A stretch of DNA of 64,000 bases from Ligustrum vulgare. Its lineage: Eukaryota; Streptophyta; Magnoliopsida; Lamiales; Oleaceae. The notes under the pieces were generated by a model. It was not told the DNA's origin. It saw only the letters and a list, made by a program, of their open reading frames with translations, and searched no databases. This document shows, one piece after another, positions 41,601-55,700 of this stretch. The stretch is taken from contig OY743169.1 of the NCBI GenBank assembly GCA_963555705.1, positions 43,884,124 to 43,948,123 of the forward strand, in the 5' to 3' direction. Position 1 is the stretch's first letter, and every line of letters starts with the position of its first letter. Both the position numbers and the translations under genes were made by a program.

Positions 41601-44600
41601 TTTCTCCAGCCAAGGGTATTGTCCACAGTTTTAAAATGATAACACTTTGCAAACTGACAATTTTGAAAAATCAATATGTTGAGGATTTTGTTTATTTTGG
41701 TATGAGTAATGACTGCAGCTTTGGTCTTGAGTAAGATCTTTTCGTAAAACTCACGAGGTTTTTGATGGGTAAGGAAGAAATTAGAAATTGGGTGGAATAA
41801 TATCAGATCAACATTCATGAAAATCTAAATTTTTAAAAACCTATGGGGTTTTCCATATATTGAAGATTGGAAGAAATTTATTTTTAACAAGATATCGAAA
41901 ATATTTGATATTGCTTTTTGGAAGTTTTCCAGAACCAGTTTGAACGTCCTTTTTATAGTTTGAAGAAAACATCTTTTCAGGAGTTTTAGGAATTTTTCAA
42001 AGAACCAAAAAATTATTAGCAGCAGAATGGCCAAGGGTATTTGAAGAAGAAAAATTTTGAGAATTTTTATTGCAATATTTGTTGTAATCTTCAATTGAAG
42101 GATTTCGGCAAGATATTTTTCCTGCCTTTACTTTTTGAAAAAGTTGGAGCAGAGGAAGCCATATTTTCAAGAACTTTGTTGCACCAATCTATGTTGGCAC
42201 TTATCATTTGATTTCACTCTTTCGGTTTCCTTACATTCACTTCGAAGAGAAACAATTTTAAATTATGAACTCGATCATCTCTGAATTCGTCAAGATAACT
42301 TTGGTCATGTAGCCATTTTTATTTTTGAAATTCATCATGAAGAGATTCATCCAAATCCATTCCACGGAAATCATGTCCTGTTTTGAGTTGGTCTTAGATG
42401 AATCTTGAATCGAAGATTTTGAAGCAATTTAAGCAAGGAATGCAATTTTTCTGCTAAAATTGACTTTTCTTAGGGTTTTTGCATTTTGTATGGACTGCTA
42501 ATAAAAAACTATTCTTTTGAACAAGGAAATTAGTGTGGGCATCCTGAAGTTTCTTTGAAACTTCTAGGAGACCTTCATCATACTTTATTTTTGCTGAATA
42601 ATTGAAAAACCTTGGGACGCTAGTATTTTGAACAATAAAAAAGTCCCGAGAGAGGATCCATGAGACTTTAAAATTGATGGCAAGTTGGAATAAATCATTT
42701 TCAGGAGGCAATAAAATGGTTTTTGCCACCTTCATAAAGTGTTTCAATCATTGAAGAGAAAGACTAGGTGAAATATTCATTCCAACTTTAAAACCTTTTT
42801 GGAAAACTATTTTGACATTATTGAAGGAAGAGGCCAATCCAAGAATGATAAATCGGTCTAAAGAAGAAAACATTAAACAAAACATCTTGGTTATCCAAGT
42901 AATTGAAATGAGAAGAGAAATCCTCACGCTTTGAAAGGTTCATCTTTTTCTCCAGCCAAGGGTATTGTCCACAGTTTTAAAATGATAACACTTTGCAAAC
43001 TGACAATTTTGAAAAATCAATATGTTGAGGATTTTGTTTATTTTGGTATGAGTAATGACTGCAGCTTTGGTCTTGAGTAAGATCTTTTCGTAAAACTCAC
43101 GAGGTTTTTGATGGGTAAGGAAGAAATTAGAAATTGGGTGGAATAATATCATATCAGCATTCATGAAAATCTAAATTTTTAAAAACCTATGGGGGTTTCC
43201 ATATTTTGAAGATTGCAAGAAATTTATTTTTAACAAGATATCGAAAATATTTGATATTGCTTTTTGGAAGTTTTCCAGAACCAGTTTGAACGGCCTTTTT
43301 ATTGTTCGAATAAAACATCTTTTCAGGAGTTTTAGGAATTTTTCAAAGAACCAAAAAATTATTAGCAGCAGAAAGGCCAAGGGTATTTGAAGAAGAAAAA
43401 TTTTGAGAATTTTTATTGCAATATTTGTTGTAATCTTCAATTGAAGGATTTCGGCAAGATATTTTTCCTGCCTTTACTTTTTGAAAAAGTTGGAGCAGAG
43501 GAAGCCATATTTTCAAGAACTTTGTTGCACCAATCTATGTTGGCACTTATCTTTTGATTTCACTCTTTCGGTTTCCTTACATTCACTTCGAAGAGAAACA
43601 ATTTTAAATTATGAACTCGATCATCTCTGAATTCGTCAAGATAACTTTGGTCATGTAGCCATTTTTATTTTTGAAATTCATCATGAAGAGATTCATCCAA
43701 ATCCATTCCACGGAAATCATGTCCTGTTTTGAGTTGGTCTTAGATGAATCTTGAATCGAAGATTTTGAAGCAATTTAAGCAAGGAATGCAATTTTTCTGC
43801 TAAAATTGACTTTTCTTAGGGTTTTTGCATTTTGTATGGACTGCTAATAAAAAACTATTCTTTTGAACAAGGAAATTAGTGTGGGCATCCTGAAGTTTCT
43901 TTGAAACTTCTAGGAGACCTTCATCATACTTTATTTTTGCTGAATAATTGAAAAACCTTGGGACGCCAGTATTTTGAACAATAAAAAAGTCCCGAGAGAG
44001 GATCCATGAGACTTTAAAATTGATGGCAAGTTGGAATAAATCATTTTCAGGAGGCAATAAAATGGTTTTTGCCACCTTCACAAAGTGTTTCAATCATTGA
44101 AGAGAAAGACTAGGTGAAATATTCATTCCAACTTTAAAACCTTTTTGGAAAACTATTTTGACATTATTGAAGGAAGAGGCCAATCCAAGAATGATAAATC
44201 GGTCTAAAGAAGAAAACATTAAACAAAACATCTTGGTTATCCAAGTAATTGAAATGAGAAGAGAAATCCTCACGCTTTGAAAGGTTCATCTTTTTCTCCA
44301 GCCAAGGGTATTGTCCACAGTTTTAAAATGATAACACTTTGCAAACTGACAATTTTGAAAAATCAATATGTTGAGGATTTTGTTTATTTTAGTATGAGTA
44401 ATGACTGCAGCTTTGGTCTTGAGTAAGATCTTTTCGTAAAACTCACGAGGTTTTTGATGGGTAAGGAAGAAATTAGAAATTGGGTGGAATAATATCATAT
44501 CAGCATTCATGAAAATCTAAATTTTTAAAAACCTATGGGGGTTTCCATATTTTGAAGATTGCAAGAAATTTATTTTTAACAAGATATCGAAAATATTTGA

Positions 44601-45416
44601 TATTGCTTTTTGGAAGTTTTCCAGAACCAGTTTGAACGGCCTTTTTATTGTTCGAATAAAACATCTTTTCAGGAGTTTGAGGAATTTTTCAAAGAACCAA
44701 AAAATTATTAGCAGCAGAAAGGCCAAGGGTATTTGAAGAAGAAAAATTTTGAGAATTTTTATTGCAATATTTGTTGTAATCTTCAATTGAAGGATTTCGG
44801 CAAGACATTTTTCCTGCCTTTACTTTTTGAAAAAGTTGGAGCAGAGGAAGCCATATTTTCAAGAACTTTGTTGCACCAATCTATGTTGGCACTTATCTTT
44901 TGATTTCACTCTTTCGGTTTCCTTACATTCACTTCGAAGAGAAACAATTTTAAATTATGAACTCGATCATCTCTGAATTCGTCAAGATAACTTTGGTCAT
45001 GTAGCCATTTTTATTTTTGAAATTCATCATGAAGAGATTCATCCAAATCCATTCCACGGAAATCATGTCCTGTTTTGAGTTGGTCTTAGATGAATCTTGA
45101 ATCGAAGATTTTGAAGCAATTTAAGCAAGGAATGCAATTTTTCTTCTAAAATTGACTTTTCTTAGGGTTTTTGCATTTTGTATGGACTGCTAATAAAAAA
45201 CTATTCTTTTGAACAAGGAAATTAGTGTGGGCATCCTGAAGTTTCTTTGAAACTTCTAGGAGACCTTCATCATACTTTATTTTTGCTGAATAATTGAAAA
45301 ACCTTGGGACGCCAGTATTTTGAACAATAAAAAAGTCCCGAGAGAGGATCCATGAGACTTTAAAATTGATGGCAAGTTGGAATAAATCATTTTCAGGAGG
45401 CCAGAAAATGGTTTTT
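38687..45416. repeat. Higher-order repeat K-L (dimer, period 2,692 bp)
   Basis: K is m30 (38687) and m32 (41379), with AGATCAACATTCATG and CAGAATGGCCAAGG. L is m31 (40033) and m33 (42725), with ATATCATATCAGC and TTCGAATAAAACATC. m34 (44071) is a further L-like unit, without the preceding K. All monomers are 1,346 bp. The two dimers differ at a few sites, for example GGAAATCGTGTCC near 41023 against GGAAATCATGTCC near 43715, and GACGCTAG against GACGCCAG near the monomer ends. Confidence 0.9.
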
Positions 45417-45619
45417 GCCACCTTCATAAAGTGTTTCAAAATTTGAAGAGAAAGACTAGGTGAAATATTCATTCCAACTTTAAAATCTTTTTGCAAAACT
45501 ATTTTGACATTATTGAAGGAAGAGGCCAATCCAAGAACGATAAATCGGTCTGAAGAAGAAAACGTTAAACAAAACATCTTGGTTATCCAAGTAATTGAAT
45601 TGAGAAGAGAATTCCTCAC
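45146..45619 (-). pseudogene. Longest minus-strand frame of the satellite, 157 codons; possible mTERF-like fragment
   Basis: This is the best-preserved form of a decayed frame found in most monomers, running across the m34/m35 boundary. Near residues 88-146 it reads VSWILSRD, then NTGVPRFFNYS, then KYDEGLLEVSKKL, then KNSFLLAVH. Plant mTERF-family proteins (organelle nucleic-acid binding, repeated three-helix motifs) have segments of the form SGVP, a PR-F/V element, F.E.L.KV, then a conserved F.LAV. The order and spacing are similar if about 10 residues were lost after GVP. That family link is my reading of the pattern and is not confirmed. Other copies split this stretch into 60- and 68-codon pieces or fuse it as 97 codons, depending on a poly-T tract. 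There is no start context, no intact domain and no conserved ending, so a functional gene is unlikely. Confidence 0.35.
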
Positions 45620-46768
45620 GCTTTGAAAGGTTCATCTTTTTCTCCAGCCAAGGGTATTGTCCACAGTTTTAAAATGATAACACTTTGCAAACTGACAATT
45701 TTGAAAAATCAATATGTTGAGGATTTTGTTTATTTTGGTATGATTACGTAATGACTGCAGCTTTGGTCTTGAGTAAGATCTTTTCGTAAAACTCACGAGG
45801 TTTTTGATGGGTAAGGAAGAAATTAGAAATTGGGTGGAATAATATCAGATGCTGACATTCATGAAAATCTAAATTTTTAAAAGCCTATGGGGGTTTCCAT
45901 ATTTTGATGATTGCAAGAAATTTATTTTTAACAAGATATCGAAAATATTTGATATTGCTTTTTGGAAGTTTTCCAGAACCAGTTTGAACGGCCTTTTTAT
46001 TGTTCGAAGAAAACATCTTTTCAGGAGTTTGAGGAATTTTTCAAAGAACCAAAAAATTATTAGCAGCAGAAAGGCCAAGGGTATTTGAAGAAGAAGAATT
46101 TTGAGAATTTTTATTGCAATATTTGTTGTAATCTTCAATTGAAGGATTTCGGCAAGATATTTTTCCTGCCTTTACTTTTTGAAAAAGTTGGAGCAGAGGA
46201 AGCCATATTTTCAAGAACTTTGTTGCACAAATCTATGTTGGCACTTATCTTTTGATTTCACTCTTTCGGTTTCCTTACATTCACTTCGAAGAGAAACAAT
46301 TTTAAATTATGAACTCGATCATCTCTGAATTCGTCAAGATAACTTTGGTCATGTAGCCATTTTTATTTTTGAAATTCATCATGAAGAGATTCATCCAAAT
46401 CCATTCCACGGAAATCATGTCCTGTTTTGAGTTGGTCTTAGATGAATCTTGAATCGAAGATTTTGAAGCAATTTAAGCAAGGAATGCAATTTTTCTGCTA
46501 AAATTGACTTTTCTTAGGGTTTTTGCATTTTTTATGGACTGCTAATAAAAAACTATTCTTTTGAACAAGGAAATTAGTGTGGGCATCCTGAAGTTTCTTT
46601 GAAACTTTTAGGAGACCTTCATCATACTTTTTTTTTGCTGAATAATTGAAAAACCTTGGGACGCCAGTATTTTGAACAATAAAAAAGTCCCGAGAGAGGA
46701 TCCATGAGACTTTAAAATTGAGGGCAAATTGGAATAAATCATTTTCGTGAGGCCATAAAATGGTTTTT
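45417..46768. repeat. Monomer m35, a displaced m28/m29-type unit
   Basis: At 1,352 bp this is the longest monomer here. It carries AGATGCTGACATTCATG (near 45847), TCTGAAGAAGAAAACG and AAGCCTATGG, which elsewhere occur together only in m28 and m29, about 8 kb upstream. It has an extra ATTACG-like insertion in GGTATGATTACGTAATGACTG (near 45738) and CAAAATTTGAAG in place of CAATCATTGAAG at its start. That last change helps to open the longest minus-strand frame in the array. Confidence 0.85.
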
Positions 46769-49700
46769 GCCACCTTCATAAAGTGTTTCAATCATTGAAG
46801 AGAAAGACTAGGTGAAATATTCATTCCAACTTTAAAACCTTTTTGGAAAATTATTTTGACATTATTGAAGGAAGAGGCCAATCCAAGAACGATAAATCGG
46901 TCTAAAGAAGAAAACATTAAACAAAACATCTTGGTTATCCAAGTAATTGAAATGAGAAGAGAAATCCTCACGCTTTGAAAGGTTCATCTTTTTCTCCAGC
47001 CAAGGGTATTATTGTCCAAAGTTTTAAACTGATAACACTTTGCAAACTGACAATTTTGAAAAATCAATATGTTGAGGATTTTGTTTATTTTGGTATGAGT
47101 AATCACTGCAGTTTTGGTCTTGAGTAAGATCTTTTCGTAAAACTCACGAGGTTTTTGATGGGTTAGGAAGAAATTAGAAATTGGGTGAAATAATATCAGA
47201 TCAGCAGTCATGAAAATCTAAATTTTTAAAAACCTATGGGGTTTTCCATATACTGAAGATTGGAAGAAATTTATTTTTAACAAGATATCGAAAATATTTG
47301 ATATTGCTTTTTGGAAGTTTTCCAGAACCAGTTTGAACGTCCTTTTTATAGTTTGAAGAAAACATCTTTTCAGGAGTTTTAGGAATTTTTCAAAGAACCA
47401 GAAAATTATTAGCAGCAGAAAGGCCAAGGGTATTTGAAGAAGAATAATTTTGAGAATTTTTATTGGAATATTTGTTGTAATCTTCAATTGAAGGATTTCG
47501 GCAAGACATTTTTCCTGCCTTTACTTTTTGAAAAAGTTGGAGCAGAGGAAGCCATATTTTCAAGAACTTTTTTGCACAAATCTATGTTGGCACTTATCTT
47601 TTGATTTCACTCTTTCGGTTTCCTTACATTCACTTCGAAGAGAAACAATTTTAAATTATGAACTCGATCATCTCTGAATTCGCCAAGATAACTTTGGTCA
47701 TGTAGCCATTTTTATTTTTGAAATTCATCATGAAGAGATTCATCCAAATCCATTCCACGGAAATCATGTCCGGTTTTGAGTTGGTCTTAGATGAATCTTG
47801 AATCGAAGATTTTGAAGCAATTTAAGCAAGGAATGCAATTTTTCTGCTAAAATTGACATTTTTTCAGGTTTTTGCATTTTGTATGGAATGCTAATAAAAA
47901 ACTATTCTTTTGAACAAGGAAATTAGGTGGGCATCCTGAAGTTTCTTTGAAACTTCTAGGAGACCTTCGTCATACTTTTTTTTTGCTGAATAATTGAAAA
48001 ACCTTGGGACGCCAAGATTTTGAACAATAAAAAAGTCCCGAGAGAGGATCCATGAGACTTTAAAATTGAGGGCAAATTGGAATAAATCATTTTCGTGAGG
48101 CCATAAAATGGTTTTTGCCACCTTCATAAAGTGTTTCAATCATTGAAGAGAAAGACTAGGTGAAATATTCATTCCAACTTTAAAACCTTTTTGGAAAACT
48201 ATTTTGACATTATTGAAGGAAGAGGCCAATCCAATAACGATAAATCGGTCTAAAGAAGAAAACATTAAACAAAACATGTTGATTATACAAGTAATTGAAA
48301 TGAGAAGAGAAATCCTCCCGCTTTGAAAGGTTCATCTTTTTCTCCAGCCAAGGGTATTGTCCACAGTTTTAAACTGATAACACTTTGCAAACTGACAATT
48401 TTGAAAAATCAATATGTTGAGGATTTTGTTTATTTTGTTATGAGTAATCACTGCAGTTTTGGTCTTGAGTAAGATCTTTTCGTAAAACTCACGAGGTTTT
48501 TGATGGGTTAGGAAGAAATTAGAAATTGGGTGAAATAATATCAGATCAGCATTCATGAAAATCTAAATTTTTAAAAACCTATGGGGTTTTCCATATTTTG
48601 AAGATTGGAAGAAATTTATTTTTAACAAGATATCGAAAATATTTGATATTGCTTTTTGGAAGTTTTCCAGAACCAGTTTGAACGTCCTTTTTATAGTTTG
48701 AAGAAAACATCTTTTCAGGAGTTTTAGGAATTTTTCAAAGGACCAAAAAATTATTAGTAGCAGAAAGGCCAAGGGTATTTGAAGAAGAATAATTTTGAGA
48801 ATTTTTATTGGAATATTTGTTGTAATCTTCAATTGAAGGATTTCGGCAAGACATTTTTCCTGCCTTTACTTTTTGAAAAAGTTGGAGCAGAGGAAGCCAT
48901 ATTTTCAAGAACTTTGTTGCACAAATCTATGCTGGCACTTATCTTTTGATTTCACTCTTTCGGTTTCCTTACATTCACTTCGAATAGAAACAATTTTAAA
49001 TTATAAACTCGATCATCTCTGAATTCGTCAAGATAACTTTGGTCATGTAGCCATTTTTATTTTTGAAATTCATCATGAAGAGATTCATCCAAATCCATTC
49101 CACGGAAATCATGTCCGATTTTGAGTTGGTCTTAGATGAATCTTGAATCGAAGATTTTGAAGCAATTTAAGCAAGGAATGCAATTTTTCTGCTAAAATTG
49201 ACATTTTTTCAGGTTTTTGCATTTTGTATGGAATGCTAATAAAAAACTATTCTTTTGAACAAGGAAATTAGGTGGGCATCCTGAAGTTTCTTTGAAACTT
49301 CTAGGAGACCTTCATCATACTTTTTTTTTGCTGAATAATTGAAAAACCTTGGGACGCCAAGATTTTGAACAATAAAAAAGTCCCGAGAGAGGATCCATGA
49401 GACTTTAAAATTGAGGGCAAATTGGAATAAATCATTTTCGTGAGGCCATAAAATGGTTTTTGCCACCTTCATAAAGTGTTTCAATCATTGAAGAGAAAGA
49501 CTAGGTGAAATATTCATTCCAACTTTAAAACCTTTTTAGAAAACTATTTTGACATTATTGAAGGAAGAGGCCAATCCAAGAACGATAAATCGGTCTAAAG
49601 AAGAAAACATTAAACAAAACATCTTGGTTATCCAAGTAATTGAAATGAGAAGAGAAATCCTCACGCTTTGAAAGGTTCATCTTTTTCTCCAGCCAAGGGT

Positions 49701-52700
49701 ATTATTGTCCAAAGTTTTAAACTGATAACACTTTGCAAACTGACAATTTTGAAAAATCAATATGTTGAGGATTTTGTTTATTTTGGTATGAGTAATCACT
49801 GCAGTTTTGGTCTTGAGTAAGATCTTTTCGTAAAACTCACGAGGTTTTTGATGGGTTAGGAAGAAATTAGAAATTGGGTGAAATAATATCAGATCAGCAT
49901 TCATGAAAATCTAAATTTTTAAAAACCTATGGGGTTTTCCATATATTGAAGATTGGAAGAAATTTATTTTTAACAAGATATCGAAAATATTTGATATTGC
50001 TTTTTGGAAGTTTTCCAGAACCAGTTTGAACGTCCTTTTTATAGTTTGAAGAAAACATCTTTTCAGGAGTTTTAGGAATTTTTCAAAGAACCAAAAAATT
50101 ATTAGCAGCAGAAAGGCCAAGGGTATTTGAAGAAGAAAAATTTTAAGAATTTTTATTGCAATATTTGTTGTAATCTTCAATTGAAGGATTTCGGCAAGAT
50201 ATTTTTCCTGCCTTTACTTTTTGAAAAAGTTGGAGCAGAGGAAGCCATATTTTCAAGAACTTTGTTGCACCAATCTATGTTGGCACTTATCTTTTGATTT
50301 CACTCTTTCGGTTTCCTTACATTCACTTCGAAGAGAAACAATTTTAAATTATGAACTCGATCATCTCTGAATTCGTCAAGATAACTTTGGTCATGTAGCC
50401 ATTTTTATTTTTGAAATTCATCATGAAGAGATTCATCCAAATCCATTCCACGGAAATCATGTCCTGTTTTGAGTTGGTCTTAGATGAATCTTGAATCGAA
50501 GATTTTGAAGCAATTTAAGCAAGGAATGCAATTTTTCTGCTAAAATTGACTTTTCTTAGGGTTTTTGCATTTTTTATGGACTGCTAATAAAAAACTATTC
50601 TTTTGAACAAGGAAATTAGTGTGGGCATCCTGAAGTTTCTTTGAAACTTCTAGGAGACCTTCATCATACTTTTTTTTTGCTGAATAATTGAAAAACCTTG
50701 GGACGCCAGTATTTTGAACAATAAAAAAGTCCCGAGAGAGGATCCATGAGACTTTAAAATTGAGGGCAAATTGGAATAAATCATTTTCGTGAGGCCATAA
50801 AATGGTTTTTGCCACCTTCATAAAGTGTTTCAATCATTGAAGAGAAAGACTAGGTGAAATATTCATTCCAACTTTAAAACCTTTTTGGAAAACTATTTTG
50901 ACATTATTGAAGGAAGAGGCCAATCCAAGAACGATAAATCGGTCTAAAGAAGAAAACATTAAACAAAACATCTTGGTTATCCAAGTAATTGAAATGAGAA
51001 GAGAAATCCTCACGCTTTGAAAGGTTCATCTTTTTCTCCAGCCAAGGGTTTTATTGTCCAAAGTTTTAAACTGATAACACTTTGCAAACTGACAATTTTG
51101 AAAAATCAATATGTTGAGGATTTTGTTTATTTTGGTATGAGTAATCACTGCAATTTTGGTCTTGAGTAAGATCTTTTCGTAAAACTCACGAGGTTTTTGA
51201 TGGGTTAGGAAGAAATTAGAAATTGGGTGAAATAATATCAGATCAGCAGTCATGAAAATCTAAATTTTTAAAAACCTATGGGGTTTTCCATATATTGAAG
51301 ATTGGAAGAAATTTATTTTTTACAAGATATCGAAAATATTTGATATTGCTTTTTGGAAGTTTTCCAGAACCAGTTTGAACGTCCTTTTTATAGTTTGAAG
51401 AAAACATCTTTTCAGGAGTTTTAGGAATTTTTCAAAGAACCAAAAAATTATTAGCAGCAGAAAGGCCAAGGGTATTTGAAGAAGAATAATTTTGAGAATT
51501 TTTATTTGAATATTTGTTGTAATCTTCAATTGAAGGATTTCGGCAAGACATTTTTCCTGCCTTTACTTTTTGAAAAAGTTGGAGCAGAGGAAGCCATATT
51601 TTCAAGAACTTTTTTGCACAAATCTATGTTGGCACTTATCTTTTGATTTCACTCTTTCGGTTTCCTTACATTCACTTCGAAGAGAAACAATTTTAAATTA
51701 TGAACTCGATCATCTCTGAATTCGCCAAGATAACTTTGGTCATGTAGCCATTTTTATTTTTGAAATTCATCATGAAGAGATTCATCCAAATCCATTCCAC
51801 GGAAATCATGTCCGGTTTTGAGTTGGTCTTAGATGAATCTTGAATCGAAGATTTTGAAGCAATTTAAGCAAGGAATGCAATTTTTCTGCTAAAATTGACA
51901 TTTTTTCAGGTTTTTGCATTTTGTATGGAATGCTAATAAAAAACTATTCTTTTGAACAAGGAAATTAGGTGGGCATCCTGAAGTTTCTTTGAAACTTCTA
52001 GGAGACCTTCATCATACTTTTTTTTGCTGAATAATTGAAAAACCTTGGGACGCCAAGATTTTGAACAATAAAAAAGTCCCGAGAGAGGATCCATGAGACT
52101 TTAAAATTGAGGGCAAATTGGAATAAATCATTTTCGTGAGGCCATAAAATGGTTTTTGCCACCTTCATAAAGTGTCTCAATCATTGAAGAGAAAGACTAG
52201 GTGAAATATTCATTCCAACTTTAAAACCTTTTTGGAAAACTATTTTGACATTATTGAAGGAAGAGGCCAATCCAATAACGATAAATCGGTCTAAAGAAGA
52301 AAACATTAAACAAAACATGTTGGTTATACAAGTAATTGAAATGAGAAGAGAAATCCTCCCGCTTTGAAAGGTTCATCTTTTTCTCCAGCCAAGGGTATTG
52401 TCCAAAGTTTTAAACTGATAACACTTTGCAAACTGACAATTTTGAAAAATCAATATGTTGAGGATTTTGTTTATTTTGTTATGAGTAATCACTGCAGTTT
52501 TGGTCTTGAGTAAGATCTTTTCGTAAAACTCACGAGGTTTTTGATGGGTTAGGAAGAAATTAGAAATTGGGTGAAATAATATCAGATCAGCATTCATGAA
52601 AATCTAAATTTTTAAAAACCTATGGGGTTTTCCATATTTTGAAGATTGGAAGAAATTTATTTTTAACAAGATATCGAAAATATTTGATATTGCTTTTTGG

Positions 52701-55700
52701 AAGTTTTCCAGAACCAGTTTGAACGTCCTTTTTATAGTTTGAAGAAAACATCTTTTCAGGAGTTTTAGGAATTTTTCAAAGGACCAAAAAATTATTAGGA
52801 GCAGAAAGGCCAAGGGTATTTGAAGAAGAATAATTTTGAGAATTTTTATTGGAATATTTGTTGTAATCTTCAATTGAAGGATTTCGGCAAGACATTTTTC
52901 CTGCCTTTACTTTTTGAAAAAGTTGGAGCAGAGGAAGCCATATTTTCAAGAACTTTGTTGCACAAATCTATGTTGGCACTTATCTTTTGATTTCACTCTT
53001 TCGGTTTCCTTACATTCACTTCGAATAGAAACAATTTTAAATTATAAACTCGATCATCTCTGAATTCGTCAAGATAACTTTGGTCATGTAGCCATTTTTA
53101 TTTTTGAAATTCATCATGAAGAGATTCATCCAAATCCATTCCACGGAAATCATGTCCGATTTTGAGTTGGTCTTAGATGAATCTTGAATCGAAGATTTTG
53201 AAGCAATTTAAGCAAGGAATGCAATTTTTCTACTAAAATTGACATTTTTTCAGGTTTTTGCATTTTGTATGTAATGCTAATAAAAAACTATTCTTTTGAA
53301 CAAGGAAATTAGTGTGGGCATCCTGAAGTTTCTTTGAAACTTTTAGGAGACCTTCATCATACTTTTTTTTTGCTGAATAATTGAAAAACCTTGGGACGCC
53401 AGTATTTTGAACAATAAAAAAGTCCCGAGAGAGGATCCATGAGACTTTAAAATTGAGGGCAAATTGGAATAAATCATTTTCGTGAGGCCATAAAATGGTT
53501 TTTGCCACCTTCATAAAGTGTTTCAATCATTGAAGAGAAAGACTAGGTGAAATATTCATTCCAACTTTAAAACCTTTTTGGAAAACTATTTTGACATTAT
53601 TGAAGGAAGAGGCCAATCCAAGAACGATAAATCGGTCTAAAGAAGAAAACATTAAACAAAACATCTTGGTTATCCAAGTAATTGAAATGAGAAGAGAAAT
53701 CCTCACGCTTTGAAAGGTTCATCTTTTTCTCCAGCCAAGGGTATTGTCCACAGTTTTAAACTGATAACACTTTGCAAACTGACAATTTTGAAAAATCAAT
53801 ATGTTGAGGATTTTGTTTATTTTGGTATGAGTAATCACTGCAGTTTTGGTCTTGAGTAAGATCTTTTCGTAAAACTCACGAGGTTTTTAATGGGTTAGGA
53901 AGAAATTAGAAATTGGGTGAAATAATATCAGATCAGCATTCATGAAAATCTAAATTTTTAAAAACCTATGGGGTTTTCCATATATTGAAGATTGGAAGAA
54001 ATTTATTTTTAACAAGATATCGAAAATATTTGATATTGCTTTTTGGAAGTTTTCCAGAACCAGTTTGAACGTCCTTTTTATAGTTTGAAGAAAACATCTT
54101 TTCAGGAGTTTTAGGAATTTTTCAAAGAACCAAAAAATTATTAGCAGCAGAAAGGCCAAGGGTATTTGAAGAAGAATAATTTTGAGAATTTTTATTGGAA
54201 TATTTGTTGTAATCTTCAATTGAAAGATTTCGGCAAGACATTTTTCCTGCCTTTACTTTTTGAAAAAGTTGGAGCAGAGGAAGCCATATTTTCAAGAACT
54301 TTGTTGCACAAATCTATGTTGGCACTTATCTTTTGATTTCACTCTTTCGGTTTCCTTACATTCACTTCGAAGAGAAACAATTTTAAATTATGAACTCGAT
54401 CATCTCTGAATTCGTCAAGATAACTTTGGTCATGTAGCCATTTTTATTTTTGAAATTCATCATGAAGAGATTCATCCAAATCCATTCCACGGAAATCATG
54501 TCCGGTTTTGAGTTGGTCTTAGATGAATCTTGAATCGAAGATTTTGAAGCAATTTAAGCAAGGAATGCAATTTTTCTGCTAAAATTGATATTTTTTCAGG
54601 TTTTTTCATTTTGTATGTAATGCTAATAAAAAACTATTCTTTTGAACAAGGAAATTAGTGTGGGCATCCTGAAGTTTCTTTGAAACTTTTAGGAGACCTT
54701 CATCATACTTTTTTTTTGCTGAATAATTGAAAAACCTTGGGACGCCAGTATTTTGAACAATAAAAAAGTCCCGAGAGAGGATCCATGAGACTTTAAAATT
54801 GAGGGCAAATTGGAATAAATCATTTTCGTGAGGCCATAAAATGGTTTTTGCCACCTTCATAAAGTGTTTCAATCATTGAAGAGAAAGACTAGGTGAAATA
54901 TTCATTCCAACTTTAAAACCTTTTTGGAAAACTATTTTGACATTATTGAAGGAAGAGGCCAATCCAAGAACGATAAATCGGTCTAAAGAAGAAAACATTA
55001 AACAAAACATCTTGGTTATCCAAGTAATTGAAATGAGAAGAGAAATCCTCACGCTTTGAAAGGTTCATCTTTTTCTCCAGCCAAGGGTATTATTGTCCAA
55101 AGTTTTAAACTGATAACACTTTGCAAACTGACAATTTTGAAAAATCAATATGTTGAGGATTTTGTTTATTTTGGTATGAGTAATCACTGCAGTTTTGGTC
55201 TTGAGTAAGATCTTTTCGTAAAACTCACGAGGTTTTTGATGGGTTAGGAAGAAATTAGAAATTGGGTGAAATAATATCAGATCAGCAGTCATGAAAATCT
55301 AAATTTTTAAAAACCTATGGGGTTTTCCATATATTGAAGATTGGAAGAAATTTATTTTTAACAAGATATCGAAAATATTTGATATTGCTTTTTGGAAGTT
55401 TTCCAGAACCAGTTTGAACGTCCTTTTTATAGTTTGAAGAAAACATCTTTTTAGGAGTTTTAGGAATTTTTCAAAGAACCAAAAAATTATTAGCAGCAGA
55501 AAGGCCAAGGGTATTTGAAGAAGAATAATTTTGAGAATTTTTATTGGAATATTTGTTGTAATCTTCAATTGAAGGATTTCGGCAAGACATTTTTCCTGCC
55601 TTTACTTTTTGAAAAAGTTGGAGCAGAGGAAGCCATATTTTCAAGAACTTTGTTGCACAAATCTATGTTGGCACTTATCTTTTGATTTCACTCTTTCGGT

